Assembly: GCF_026151205.1 (NCBI RefSeq)
Contig: NC_087082.1
Location: 12,573,365 to 12,637,364, forward strand
Origin: Bolinopsis microptera
Taxonomy: Eukaryota; Ctenophora; Tentaculata; Lobata; Bolinopsidae
Direction: 5' to 3'
DNA length: 64,000 nt
Notes under the pieces: generated by a model
Database searches by the model: none
Seen by the model: the letters and a program-made list of their open reading frames with translations, nothing else
What the model was told of the DNA's origin: nothing
Position numbers and translations under genes: made by a program
Shown: one piece after another, positions 1 to 11,800 of the stretch
Layout of the letters: each line of letters starts with the position of its first letter
How positions within the stretch are numbered: the first letter of the stretch is position 1

Positions 1-873
1 GACGTTCTCTATTGTTAACTTTGGATACATCTTCTTTGCTTCACGCAAAGTATATCCCTTTGAAGAATCTTCATCAATCAACTGAGTAGCATTTTGCCTT
101 GCCTCTGAATCAGGAAAACCAATAGCGATAGAGTTATTGGATTTGTTAACCTTTACAAAGTCCGTTTGTACTGATGACAATTTCTCACATACATTATTGC
201 AAACGGACTCAGCGGACTCAGCTGTGACATCTTCAGGGGGAGATAATATAAGCACTGAACTCTTGGACTGGATCCTAGGACGAGGTGCCAGTTGCTGCAT
301 CTTTGGAGGACTGCCCATGGTAGATGCCTGGAATACCTCCTGCTGTCTTTCCTGCGACTTGTTAGTAAATAGATCGGACATAAGGAATTTTTGAGAGTTA
401 GAACTTTGGGGCCCTGATGGACCAAGCTTAGCATCAATAGCATCATGAACACTTTTAAGGATATCCACTTTGAAATCTTTCATTTCACTTCTGAACTGAT
501 CACTGTCCATACCACCCGATCCAACCTGTTCAGAGTCTGTGTCATTACCCGTCTCAAAGGAGATCTTCTTGTTGTCGGTCAGATTACCCGTAGTTATGCA
601 GTTGGGACAGAACCACCAGGTACAGGGGTTCTTCTCCATAGCTGCAAGGACGTCACTTGAGAGGGGAATTGTTAAACAGAGGTTGTGGTACTTAGATTTA
701 CATTTCATGCATTCCAAAAGCTGGTCACCCGGCTGAGCATTGCAGGATTTGCAAGCGCCACTTGAAGCAATATGACCTAATCCAGGGTCAAAATCTTGGG
801 TTTTGGACCACGTGATTAGAAGCTTCCCTCGTGGGGTTCGCCCGTCAATCTTTAACTTTAAGCAATCAGTCAT
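1..873 (-). mobile_element. LINE ORF1 with PHD finger, partial (runs off the left edge)
   Basis: An uninterrupted reading frame starts at an ATG at 873 and stays open for 291 codons to base 1, where it is cut by the window edge. Residues 41-92 form a PHD zinc finger; ligands seen are C41, C44, C55, C58, H63, C66, C89 and C92. A hydrophilic linker with a short amphipathic stretch (about 120-150) follows, then a region from about 205 that may be a nucleic-acid-binding fold. There is no intron. PHD fingers are known in ORF1 of CR1-type non-LTR retrotransposons, and this layout (PHD near the N-terminus, basic and serine-rich tail) fits such an ORF1, with the endonuclease/reverse transcriptase expected to the left. 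The open frame suggests a young insertion. It is not an exon of the neighbouring ZMYND8-like gene, which has its own PHD exon and closes with its own stop at 1692. The retroelement assignment is inferred; the PHD finger is seen. Confidence 0.7.
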
Positions 874-874
874 T

Positions 875-916
875 GTAGTACTTGTATAGTACTTGTATAG
901 TACTTGTATAGTACCG
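875..916. repeat. 11-bp tandem repeat just upstream of the LINE ORF1 start
   Basis: About 3.5 copies of the unit TAGTACTTGTA lie immediately 5' of the ORF1 start codon. Short tandem repeats in the 5' UTR are common in non-LTR elements, so this may belong to the element. Confidence 0.7.
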
Positions 917-1204
917 TTAAAGGCACAGCACCAACAATGTGCAGTAGCAGGGGCAACTGGCAGTTAAAAATTGCCGATATAACAGAGATAAGGGAGCTCT
1001 GTTTTCAACACGTAACAAAACTGCAAAAGATAAATCGTAACATCGAACCATTAGATTAAAAGCAGCCCTATACCAGAGTTGAGAAATACTTGCCATGGCA
1101 ATGTTCGACGATGGCATAGAAGGTATTGTGAGGAGGTATTGAAAATCCAAATTATCAAAAGCAATCAACACAAACAAAGGAAATCAATACAATTCAAATC
1201 CACG

Positions 1205-1345
1205 CAAACTGCAAATAAGCATGTATACTAAGTCAACTGCAAACAAGCATTTATACTAAGTCAACTGTAAACAAGCATTTATACTAAGTCAACTGCAAAC
1301 AAGCATTTATACTAAGTCAAATCCAAACAAGCAAACAGACAAGAC
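1205..1345. repeat. 28-bp minisatellite, about 4.5 copies
   Basis: Copies of a unit containing AAGCATTTATACTAAGTCAA repeat with small differences. The array sits between the LINE ORF1 and the 3' end of the ZMYND8-like gene. No gene is seen in 917-1691. Confidence 0.75.
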
Positions 1346-1539
1346 AAGTTACCAACGTATAACAGAATGGTGCTTGGCACTCATTCCGAAACCGAGGTCC
1401 GAGCCTCTATTAGGCGAATATTAATTCGTTTTCTCAAACAAGACTCTGGCAATCTATGTAGGGGGCTGTGAGAAACTTTATAGAAGTGATACAAAGTGAT
1501 CATAATTGTAAATTTCTTGGACATGTTGCTTCCAAGATA

Positions 1540-1643
1540 GTTGACCATTAATGACCATTAATGACCATTAATGACAATGTCAGTTTTGACAAAATTCCAT
1601 CTACTGACATTAATGGTCGTTGCAACCCCCCCCCCCCCCCCCC
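1540..1643. repeat. Small inverted repeat with triplicated arm and poly-C tract
   Basis: Three copies of ATTAATGACC-type sequence are followed by an inverted copy (CTGACATTAATGGTC) and an 18-base C run ending at 1643. It resembles a decayed foldback element or MITE end. It lies just 3' of the ZMYND8-like stop codon. Confidence 0.45.
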
Positions 1644-1691
1644 ATTTCTGACTAATTTATAAGAAATTTTCCGAACTTGAGGTGAATAATC

Positions 1692-4600
1692 TTACATCAG
1701 GTTTAAGGTTGGCTTCTGTTGCCCAGGTGAGTTCGGGTGACGTGGGTGAGGTGAGTGAGGAGCTGTGTTGTGATACAAGTTTGATGTTGGAATTGGTGGA
1801 ATGTTGCGAGGTTTGGTTGTCAAATTCCTCGAACTGAACAAATATTTGTATTACATTCAATTCGAATTTAAACTCACTTTTATCATAAAATTCATCCACG
1901 AATGATATATAAGCTATGGCTAGGATAATGGGTGTTATGCCTCATATCTTACCTGTTTTGTTGTTCGCACTTGTACATGTGTTGTGGCCAGTGACCACGT
2001 TGGCAAGGGTAGCCACAGTAACTGGTGTTCCAGCAGCAGTGGTACATGGCTGGGCCACTACAATTCGCGCACTGTAGCAGGGAGATATGTCAGGTATGTT
2101 ATTTCAAAACCCAGTAAAACGAACAATCACAAAATCGGATGAGGAGCCAAGGCCGATGTATGGGATTCAGTTAAGCGGAATTGAGTTATACATACCCATT
2201 GACTTTTCTTAGTTTCAACAATAGCTTTCTCTTTTTCAGCAGTCAGATGTTGTCTCAACTCCTCGATCTGTCTATCCTTCTCCGCCTCAAGTTGTACGCG
2301 CTGTTCCTCCATCGATGTTCGTAACTCCTCCTCGTGGCGTGACGAGTTCTCACTGGACGACTTGCTCTTACAGCTCCGGCACTTGTTCTGATAGAGCGGT
2401 GCATTTGTGAGTCAGCTGATCTCAAATAATTTCTTGGATTGATATTAACAACTTTCAAGTTGAGTCAAATTCAGAATGATTTTATGTTTATACTAGTACG
2501 TCATTGGTCATTGGTAGGTAGTAGCGCTATATTAACAGTGTAGATCCTATACATTATAATACCTTCCGGGAATTATATCCACTAAAACTCGGGGACACCG
2601 AGGGCTGATAATTTGCTCATTTTTCCCGCAAGAGAAGCGAGGGTATTATCAGCCCAGACTCAGACTGGCTGGCGGCAAGTTTCAAAACAAATAACACTGG
2701 CGTTCTATATATTAGACACTATATTGTATGATGCGCACGTATCGGATTACACCCCTTCTGCAATCGGAACCGGAACGTATTATAAAATATAATACCTCCG
2801 CAACTTCGTGCCCGCAAATTCCCTCCAGCAAGCTGTCGGGAATTATAGCGCGCAGCACTCAGTGGCGGAGGTATTATAGTATTATAATACACCATGTGCT
2901 AAGTAGTGGTAGGTGTAAGATTTAGGTCAGTAGTACTAGTATAGGGTTCTTTTAAGCTTTACTGGTAAATATGAAGATTGAAGTTAGATATAATCCGTCA
3001 ACTTTCAAAGTATTATAAAAGCTCTTATAGTTATTTAAACAATAATTCTAAAAACACCTAATTTTAAAATCTCCCTTTGCTAATTCAGTGTGTATTGGTC
3101 TAAAGACGACAAATAAGAACTGACTACTGGCACTGCAAAATGCAAATACGAAGGTGCTAATTTAACATAATATGGCTATTATAATTCTGAACACGTTTTT
3201 TTAAATGCGATTACAATTGATCATCTAAAGACGTAGTCTGAACTTTGATATCATTGTGGTAATTCAATTTCTCGAAGCTGCAAGATTTCGCAGTTTTTAT
3301 AAATTCCTGGGTGCAGATAATTATATTTATATAGAATTAAAATAGAATTAAAGTCTATGTACCAAGCGCTGTTCCAATCTATAAATCAGTTTTATATTGG
3401 GGAAACTATTTTAATTCAGTCTCGGCCAGGGTATCCGTATAAGTTATAAGATTTCAGTGATGTTTTTCCGTTTATTAATGTGATCTCGGAAGGCAGGCCT
3501 CCACTTTGCCTCCCCTTCAGCCGGATATCCGGTCGGTTCATAATATGGTAATTGATAAAATACAGTTGTGGAACACAAGAAGAAAATTGAGAATAATATT
3601 GTGCACGAGAGGAGGGACCCAGATGTCGTTTCTAACCCGAATAAACTCTAAGGAGGCTTCTCATTGGAACGAATGTAAATAAAAAAGGAGTCTCGGGGTT
3701 CACTGATAATAAAGGAAATTAAGAATGGTGCATTTATTAAAGTTTAAAGGGCTTTTCAATCCACAAAATGTAAACTTTGAAACAATTTGAATTAAATGCC
3801 GTACAGTGCACAAGGTGCAAAAAGATTCAATTGATCATTGAGCATCGAGTACTTATACTACTACAAAAGCGATAACTTAATTACATTTTATAATATTACT
3901 AGAAATACAGGGAGGAAGCTAATAGTATTTTTTGTTAATAAGTTTAAATCGCGTAAAAATTATCCTACACAACCGAAGATACAGCCGATTAAATTGTTGC
4001 TCGCACTAAACACAACGTAATATTAACAAAACCGATAAAATGCCGTTCGCCAATCTTTGCACGTGCACGTGCGTGTAATAACCCTCGTTGCCATGGTTAC
4101 TTTGCAACCTTTTGCTTTTTACCTAATTTGCACGTGGGCGGTCGTACATACAGACAGACAAAAAGAATCTTTTGAATTATAGTAGAGATTCTAAATATTA
4201 AGTATGTATAATTTACCACGCGGAATATTTTTAACTTAACCCATTAGGGACGATAGGGTCGTTTTTATGACCCACCTTTTCTAGACAAAAAACCAAATTA
4301 CTAAACGTTATAACGAATCTATAGCATATATGTTCAAAATTTATTGGGCTACATATAATGAAGCCCAATACATTTTGAGGATATATGCTATAGATTCGTT
4401 ATAGCGTTTAGTAATTTGGTTTTTTGTCTAGAAAAGTTGGGTCATAAAAACGACCCTATCGTCCCTAATGGGTTAATATGTATCCTGCGTTGTAAATGTT
4501 GCGTTGAAAAATACCCTAGGGATTACTACTCACATCACGTTTGACCTCCAGTTTGAAAGTTTCTTTCTCCAGCTCAGCAGCCATCTTAGCCAATTCAACT

Positions 4601-7600
4601 GCTTTCTCAGCTTCAGTCTTATATTTCTGTTTAGTTTCCTCGAGCATCTCCTCAACCATACCGGATATTGCTTCCATCAGCTGAAAGATTTAAAGATGAT
4701 AACTTTTAATAAAACATAATCGGCTATAAAGTATAAAGCGGACACATTATCTAACCAAATTAAGATTATGTATTCTCAAAGTGGGCAACTTTCGTCTTAA
4801 AAATTCTGCTTACTTTGTTCTGATATTTCCAAGCGTTGCATCCGTTGGAGGTGACTGAGAAGACTTTCTCAACGATATTGTCAGAGGGAGCCGAAGTGGA
4901 GTTATTAACCAAGTTGCTGTAACTAAAATAAAAAGGGGGAGTTACAGAAAAATATCCTTCAAATCTAATAAGTATACCGCCTAACTTAGCAAAACGTATT
5001 TTTAAGAACAGTTGTCAATCCTATCTTGACTTATCATTCATCAGTTTACAATAAGTTAGAAAGTTCAGGGAAAATATATGATGAACTGAAACTAAACCAA
5101 CCTGGTAGATTTCTTGAAAGCAAGTTTCTGCTTGTTGAACTTCATTCGATCAGGTTCGATCTCGATCTTTATTTTATCGTCAGTTTTTCTTCTTTTGCCG
5201 CTGGGCTGTGGCGGTCTGTCTGCCTTCACAGGAGGAGTCCCTTTTAGCTCAGAATCTTCAAACTTAAAAGCATTGCTGATTCTTTCGTCTTTCAGCAAGG
5301 AATTACTGGATATCTTAAGTTTAGGAGCCTTGGAGACCGGTTCTTTCACAGGAGCTTTGTCTTTTTTCTTCTTCCGTGGGGCACTGTTCGCAGTGTTCTC
5401 ACTGTTCCCCTTCTCACTTCGTTCTTCATCCTGGTCATCCTGGTCCACCTCATCTTTCACCTAATGGTGGAACAAATATGTTCAGGATTTGAAAAAATAT
5501 TAGGTAATAATAAAAATAGTAATTTTGGGTATAAATGGCTTCATAAATCAACTAATCACTCATGGATAGTTTGGTTAAGATTTAAAAAAGAAAAGTAAAG
5601 AAATCTACATATTCGGATGAAATTTGAACCTTTTCAAAGTTTTCATAGTTTAAGCCTTGTACCTTGCTCAAATCAATAGGCCATCGGCCAGCTTTTTTGA
5701 GATTCTCCACGTATCGGTTCATTTCCTCCTCGGCCTGAACTCTGTTAGATCCTGCTTCCTTGTTCCGGTTCCCAGCAGGGGGCTCCTCGCTATAAACATT
5801 GATTTTAGGGCTCTCATTACAAGCAAGAGTCTCATCAGCATTCAACAACGGCCAACGTAACATAGCAAAATCTTAATATATTAAACAAAATATATGTCTA
5901 CGATGGTATTTATTTTTACAGATAACATCGTTATCAGACGCGGATAAGACAGAAATACCTACTAGAACAAGAATAACATCTTCAACATTTAAAAGAAGAC
6001 AAATTTACCTGATGTCCAGAGTGTTGCTCTCGTGGACCCACGCCCGTTCGTGCTGCCCAAAGAACCTCACGTCGATCTGTTGTCCCTGTCGCTGCAACAC
6101 TTTAGCTGGCCAGAAAGGAAATCCTCGCAACTTAGCCCATACCAAACGATGAGTCTTTTTCTGGGAAGAAATACGAACTCATAATAACTGCTTACAACAC
6201 TTAGTGTCATACCGGAGCCTAACGACAATATATCTAGACCGTCGAGACGAACGTCAAGCTCTCGGTCCAACTTTTTAGTTAATACAGTTAACAGAACTGA
6301 TACCGGTCTCGGGTAAGAACTTCATTATGTAAGTGAATTATTTAAGAGGTAGGGATTAAGGTATTAAAGATTCCGGGGCCCGGCAGGAATTCCACAATTT
6401 CACGTGGAACACCCCCAATTTAGTTGCTACTCACACAGGGCCGAGTAAACCAGTCTTTATCAGCAGTACATGAGTTAAGGAAACAGTCTGGACAGAGGCT
6501 GATCTCCAACATTTCGTGCTGACACACGTTGTACACGGTTCGTGCCAAAGCTGTCAATCTACTCTTACCTGAAACACGCGGTACTTGTACTGATTTAGAA
6601 TACACTTCTCTCCAGACAGATGTGTCAGACGGCATTTTGCTGCCGTAAAATCTTAACTGCTCATGCTGCCGTTAAATTTTAACTCAAGCAATGTTTAAAA
6701 TGAAGTTTGGTTGAGAAAAACGTTATCTTGGACGTGTGTTTCCATTTAATTGTGAGCTTACCCCCGTTAAAAATAATACAGTTGTGTAGAATCCACCGGC
6801 TATTGTCAAGGAAGTGTTGAGTGCATTGCCATACTCCTGCCTTCGCTTTCTGAAATGTAATACAGTAGAGATAGTGCCATTTTATGTAGGGTTAAGGATC
6901 GAACCCTAATTCTTATGGTGATCAAATTACATAATTTCAGGACGGATAACCGAAAGTTTGGTAACAGTCTGTTATTGAGTTTTCGTCACCAACCTGTCGT
7001 ATGGTGCCCATATCCATCGGATAGTGAACAAAGTCAAAGTAGTTGGGAGCCACTTCAGTAGTCACGGGTTGTTGGAAAGCTTCAGTGCCACTACTTGACA
7101 TACGATCGAGCGCATAGGGCAGCATCTTGGCAAGGTTTGTTCGGCAGCATTTGGAGCGGTCCCCAAGCTTCTTACACTCCTCGAGATGCTGTGAATATAT
7201 CGATAATTATTTATGTGATGACGAGAAAAGAATAACATATGTAACAGGAATATTTGTAGGTGACTTAACAAAAAATGAGATTAGACTGTGTAACAACAGA
7301 ACAAATTGCGCTCAGTTGGGTCAAGAAATAAAACATTCTCTAGATCTAAACTTACAGCACAACACGGACAGATCCAATCATCGTCGGGTTCTTCTGATAG
7401 AGGAACACACTTCATGTGGAAGACTCGAGGACATCTCTCACAGCATAGCATGTTGCCTGTGTGGTGACATATCCAACAATAGCAGTCGTTCTTCATCTTC
7501 TTGTCCTGGAACAAAAATCTAGATTAAAATATGTCCGAGGAACAATTATAATTTGCACTGTAAAAAAATTTGTAAAAAATAATATCACCACAATGATAAC

Positions 7601-8212
7601 AGGCAGGGTTTAGTGAGTACTATAAACCTCAGTTGAAACACCCAATAATAAACGAACCTTCTCCCTGTTTTTCTTGTCCTTGTACTGTATAACGACAGGA
7701 CCAGCCACCTCGACAACCATACCATTCTGCTTGGCGGGGGATGTGGTCGGCGAATCTTCTACATCAACCTCCATCTCACCGGGCGAGCTCTAAAAGAAAT
7801 AGTCGCCGGTATAGTAACAGTTAATTTATAAAAAGGAAAATTTAGCTGTTTGAGATAATATGGTATAAGTCTCCATCGGAAGTGATGTTAAAACATGTAC
7901 GAATATAAAATCATTTCAACCACATTTCAACAAGTTGAAAACCAGCTAAATTCTTAAACAACACAACAGAATTAAAGTTACGAGAGTGCTAAATCACTCT
8001 ACATTCGAACTTCGAGATTTTTCAAGTTTTATCATCACATCTAAAGTTAGAGAATAGCTGAAAAATCACGAAACAACCTGCAGCATGGCATCACATGTTG
8101 TACTGTTTCAGTGCAACGAGGTTGACATAGAACTTCACTTCAAAACAAATACAAGATAACAATTAAAACTCACCGAAAAAATCGACTGATCTTTGTTTTG
8201 CTTCAAATGCAT
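1692..8212 (-). CDS. ZMYND8: ZMYND8-like chromatin reader (PHD-bromodomain-PWWP-MYND), complete, 14 coding exons
   Basis: Exons in transcript order: 8212-8174, 7789-7658, 7505-7356, 7188-6994, 6849-6762, 6568-6435, 6160-6009, 5789-5630, 5460-5102, 4922-4814, 4680-4534, 2387-2196, 2071-1953, 1833-1692. They total 2118 nt (705 aa), close on TAA, and all phases agree. Domains: PHD finger about 65-106 (motif [18 protein letters not shown]); bromodomain about 115-215 with the acetyl-lysine-binding Asn in [13 protein letters not shown] from about 250 ([14 protein letters not shown]); acidic/lysine-rich linker; coiled coil about 507-619; MYND zinc finger 620-658 ([14 protein letters not shown]). This order matches vertebrate ZMYND8, a nuclear reader of acetylated and methylated histone H3 that recruits corepressors through MYND. 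The protein is shorter than human ZMYND8 because the disordered central part is reduced. The acceptor at 5789 is chosen by phase and is the least certain junction. Confidence 0.92.
2550..2895. repeat. MITE-like inverted repeat in a ZMYND8 intron
   Basis: TATAATACCTCCGC near 2790 and its inverse GCGGAGGTATTATA near 2865 flank a short core; a related end (TATAATACCTTCCGGG) lies at 2557. This looks like one or two overlapping small foldback elements. No coding capacity is seen. Confidence 0.4.
3455..3560. repeat. Diverged fragment of the dispersed 247-bp repeat family
   Basis: The segment contains GATCTCGGAAGGCAGGCCTCC followed by CCGGATATCCGGTCGGTT-like sequence, matching blocks of the 42.6-43.75 kb composite repeat. 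It sits in the 2.1-kb ZMYND8 intron. Confidence 0.5.
4236..4476. mobile_element. piggyBac-type MITE, near-perfect 241-bp foldback with TTAA ends
   Basis: The element is almost entirely an inverted repeat with arms of about 100 bp. Both ends read TTAACCC going inward, so TTAA is the likely target duplication followed by a CCC terminus, the signature of piggyBac-superfamily elements. It has no coding capacity and sits in a ZMYND8 intron, 58 bp from the exon at 4534. Arm similarity looks very high, suggesting recent insertion or gene conversion. Confidence 0.75.
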
Positions 8213-8898
8213 CCGCGAAACATCACGGCAGGCGGCACTTCATAAATTCATCGAGCTAGGAGGGGAAATCATGAGGATATTAAAAGAGCTAGCAGCAATA
8301 TAAAAGAAAGAAGTTACTTTTGCTAAATGCGGAACAAATTAAACTAGGATTTTAATTTTAGATGCGATCACAATGGGGCTATGACTTATAAGGATCCGTC
8401 AATTACGTAATTGGTGGCAACGCGCGCGATATTTTGCACTGCGCGATCCCCAAATGCCATACGCAAACTTCTTTATATTGGTACAGAACGCTAATTACAA
8501 AGCAAACTGGCGTTATTTTCGAAAAAGTGTGCCCGAAAAGCCAACTAAAATTCAAATTTAGAGTTGTTTTTAATAAGGACATAATTATCCGTGTATTAGA
8601 CAGCAATTAAATATTATGCGAACGTTTAAAAGGTAAATAACTGATTATCCATCAATTACAAGTCAGCAAAGATATACAAAATCGGGATCAACGCAGCCAC
8701 ACATCGATTAAAACTCTAGACCTTCAAGTTGCAAAAAATTGCCTTGGTCCTATCTTGACTGTATACGAAAGTAAATGGATTTCAAAATCTAAGACTTCAG
8801 TGCAGAGTGAAGTCGAATATAAGCTTATAAAATTATTAACATGATCTCGGCTGAATAAATAAAACAATAAGTTGTGTATAAGAAGATGAGACGCCATG
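8213..8898. promoter_or_regulatory. 686-bp spacer between SF1 stop and ZMYND8 start
   Basis: This stretch separates two genes on the same strand. It must hold the SF1 3' UTR and poly(A) site and the ZMYND8 promoter and 5' UTR, unless the two are co-transcribed. I saw no canonical AATAAA close to the SF1 stop, no TATA box and no additional gene. Confidence 0.45.
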
Positions 8899-11800
8899 TT
8901 ACTGAGGAGGGGGAGGCTGAGATGGAGGGGCGGGTGGTACCGGCGGTATTTGCACTCCGGGCATCGAACCTGCCATCTGAAACATACCGTTATTTTTAGC
9001 AAAAGAATAAGTATAATATTCAAGGAACAGATGACAAAGCGGTAAATTGTTACCGGAGGCGGTTTTCTTAGACAATATGATTATCTATATGGTCATATGG
9101 AGAAGTTATCTAAGAAGTTATCAAGTCATAGTCATGAACACTTGGCTTAAAGTTACTAAAGCTTGTTTACTAATGAGTTGTTCAGATAGAGAGTTCAGGC
9201 GTTTATCATCGTATTTACATTCAGGAAACGTGATCTACCATCCTTGGAAATACAAATGTACACATCTCTAAAACGAACAGTACAGTTACTGTTCATAAAG
9301 ATGCGTAATAGTGCATTCTTAGGGTTTTTACTTTTGTTAAACGGGCAATTACATAAAAACCATATGTGATTCATTTTCTTTACATCAATTACAACTTCTT
9401 TTGTCTCATTTCCAATGGGTGTCAGCTGTTTGAAGTTTTCTTAGGAAAATAATTGGGAATTCAGGTAAAAAATTCGCAAAAATTGTCCATGTTCTTTAAT
9501 ATCACATAACTCAAATTTTCTTAAGTTTTATGAATTGAAACCTTTTCAGCGATTACATCTGTTGATTACAGATTTTAGACTGATTATAGACTGTAATTTT
9601 CAAAATGACGGAGTAGATTTAAATCCCCATCACTTCAAAGACCTTTTATTTATTTATTTTCATTTATAAGATAGATGTCTCCATAGTACATCAACATGAA
9701 AATTCTACGAAACATACTTTTTAAAGTATGAAAATTGAATTGATCAGATCAAAAGTGACGACCATTTGAATTTTTCTAAAATTACACTATTTCTATTCCA
9801 AATCTTTAAAATCACGAATCATTATGAACAGAGATTGTACGTACCCATGGCGGCATGACAGGAGGCATCATACCCCAGCTTCCAGCGCCTCCTGCGTTCT
9901 GTTCCCATGGAGCTGGCTCTGGGGGCTCTTCTGGAGGGGGAGGGGGTTTGGTAGAGGGAATGTTAACTGCTGGTGGGGGTGGGAATCCAGGGTAACCACC
10001 ACGTGGCCCAAAGTTGTTACCGAAGTTGTTGGGCTGTTGCCAGGGTGCAGGGTTGCGAGGTGGTCCTCCTCTCGGCTGGAAACCTCCCCGGGAGTTGTAG
10101 CCTCCTCCACTGGGCCCACCGCGGTATCCTCCTCTGAATAAACCAACTTTAGTCCAGGCATAAAGAATTTGAAATACGATCTTATCTAAAGCATTCGATT
10201 TCACAGTGTGCATGAAACAAAACCGTGATCAATTGAAATATTATAACAATTGTTACTCCAGTTCAAATTACAGACCTGCTATTATTAGGTGGTCCACTTG
10301 AGTTATTGTTCTGCCAGGGAGGTCTGTTACCCTGGTAACCGCCTCCCCTACCAGGGGGACCGCCCCCTCTGGGGGGACCACCCCTGTTGTTAAACCCTCC
10401 TCTTCCTTCAGAACCCAATCCTGCGTACCGGGGCCTGGGCCCTCCTCCCTGCACGTTAGCTTGGCGCGGTGCAAACGACTGGGGGCCATCATGTCCTCCG
10501 CCTGGAGTTGAAATTGTTATTATCTTAGAGGCTGCTTTGTGAGTTTAACCAAGACTAGTTGCAACTATCTTTATTAGAATAGTCGAACGTGTTAATTAGT
10601 TATGTAACCATGGTTAGTCCATGAATAAACTAATCAGGATTGCAAGGGGATTCTGTATGACTAATTAACATAAGTAATTATGTGTTTATGTAAAATTAAC
10701 ATACCTGAAGGAGCAGGAGGAGGAGCGTTAGCTGAGGAGAGTCCAGCTCCCTCTTCTGCGACTCCCAACTCTGCCATCAGGGACATGTATTCACTGTCCA
10801 TCTTAGCTTTGTCTGATTATAGAGGAACATACGTTATAATAAATCAGATATTTTCTTATTCTTGAGAATCCACTGAATCGTCAGAAACATTTAGAATTAG
10901 AATCAAAACAAAAGAACTGTATAATTTGAAAAAACTTCTCACCTGGTATAAAGTTATCAGTGTCGGAGAGGTCGACTTGACAATCAGAAGCAAGATGACC
11001 ACCTCCACCACATCTCTGACACGTGACCATCTGGGTCACATTCCTATCTCCCTGACATTCCCAGTCCCTGTGATCCTGTAGAGGTGGTGAGGTTAGGGGT
11101 TACTGGTGAGGTTAGGGGTTACTGGTGAGGTTAGGGGTTACTGGTGAGGTTAGGGGTTACTGGTGAGGTTAGGGGTTACTGGTGAGGTTAGGGGTTACTG
11201 GTGAGGTTAGGGGTTACTGGTGAGGTTAGGGGTTACTGGTGAGGTTAGGGGTTACTGGTGAGGTTAGGGGTTACTGGTGAGGTTAGTGGTTACTGGTGAG
11301 GTTAGTGGTTACTGGCGAGGTTAGGGGTTACTGGTGAGGTTAGGGTTGGAGGGGGTGGTGATTGGTTATGGCTTCGTACTTCGTGGTGGCCTAGAATCAA
11401 CCGTAGACTTCAGGTAACAGATTGATCCCAGTAAATTTTAAGTTCTGCTCACATATATTTCTTAGAATTCTGGCCCAACGCATCCTGTACTTAAATTTGG
11501 TAATTAATTAAACAAAAGTGTAGCAAGAAGTGCCCATTCGCGTAAACATTATTGAAATTATACGAATGAAGTGTAACTTTCAGTGATCTCAGAGGCCTAT
11601 TTGATTTGACACTACAGTATATAATAACATGTATAACTAAAGTAAAATGAAACTTTTATGAACAGCATTAATGAAGCTCGATAAATTTCCCGGTAGAATC
11701 CAACGTTAAATTTGTTAAACAAGTAATACAATTAAATTATATCCTTCTAATCATGTCAAACATTTGATTTTATAGTGACAGATACAACAATGCTGTGAAT

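Noticed and set aside
9812-10492. Alternative-frame ORFs over the RGG region of SF1
   Set aside because: GC-rich Gly/Arg coding leaves several frames open; only the frame consistent with splice phases is kept.
11086-11346. Interstitial telomere
   Set aside because: The unit is 19 bp with only one TTAGGGG each and sits within an SF1 intron; it is a minisatellite and not a run of telomere repeats.
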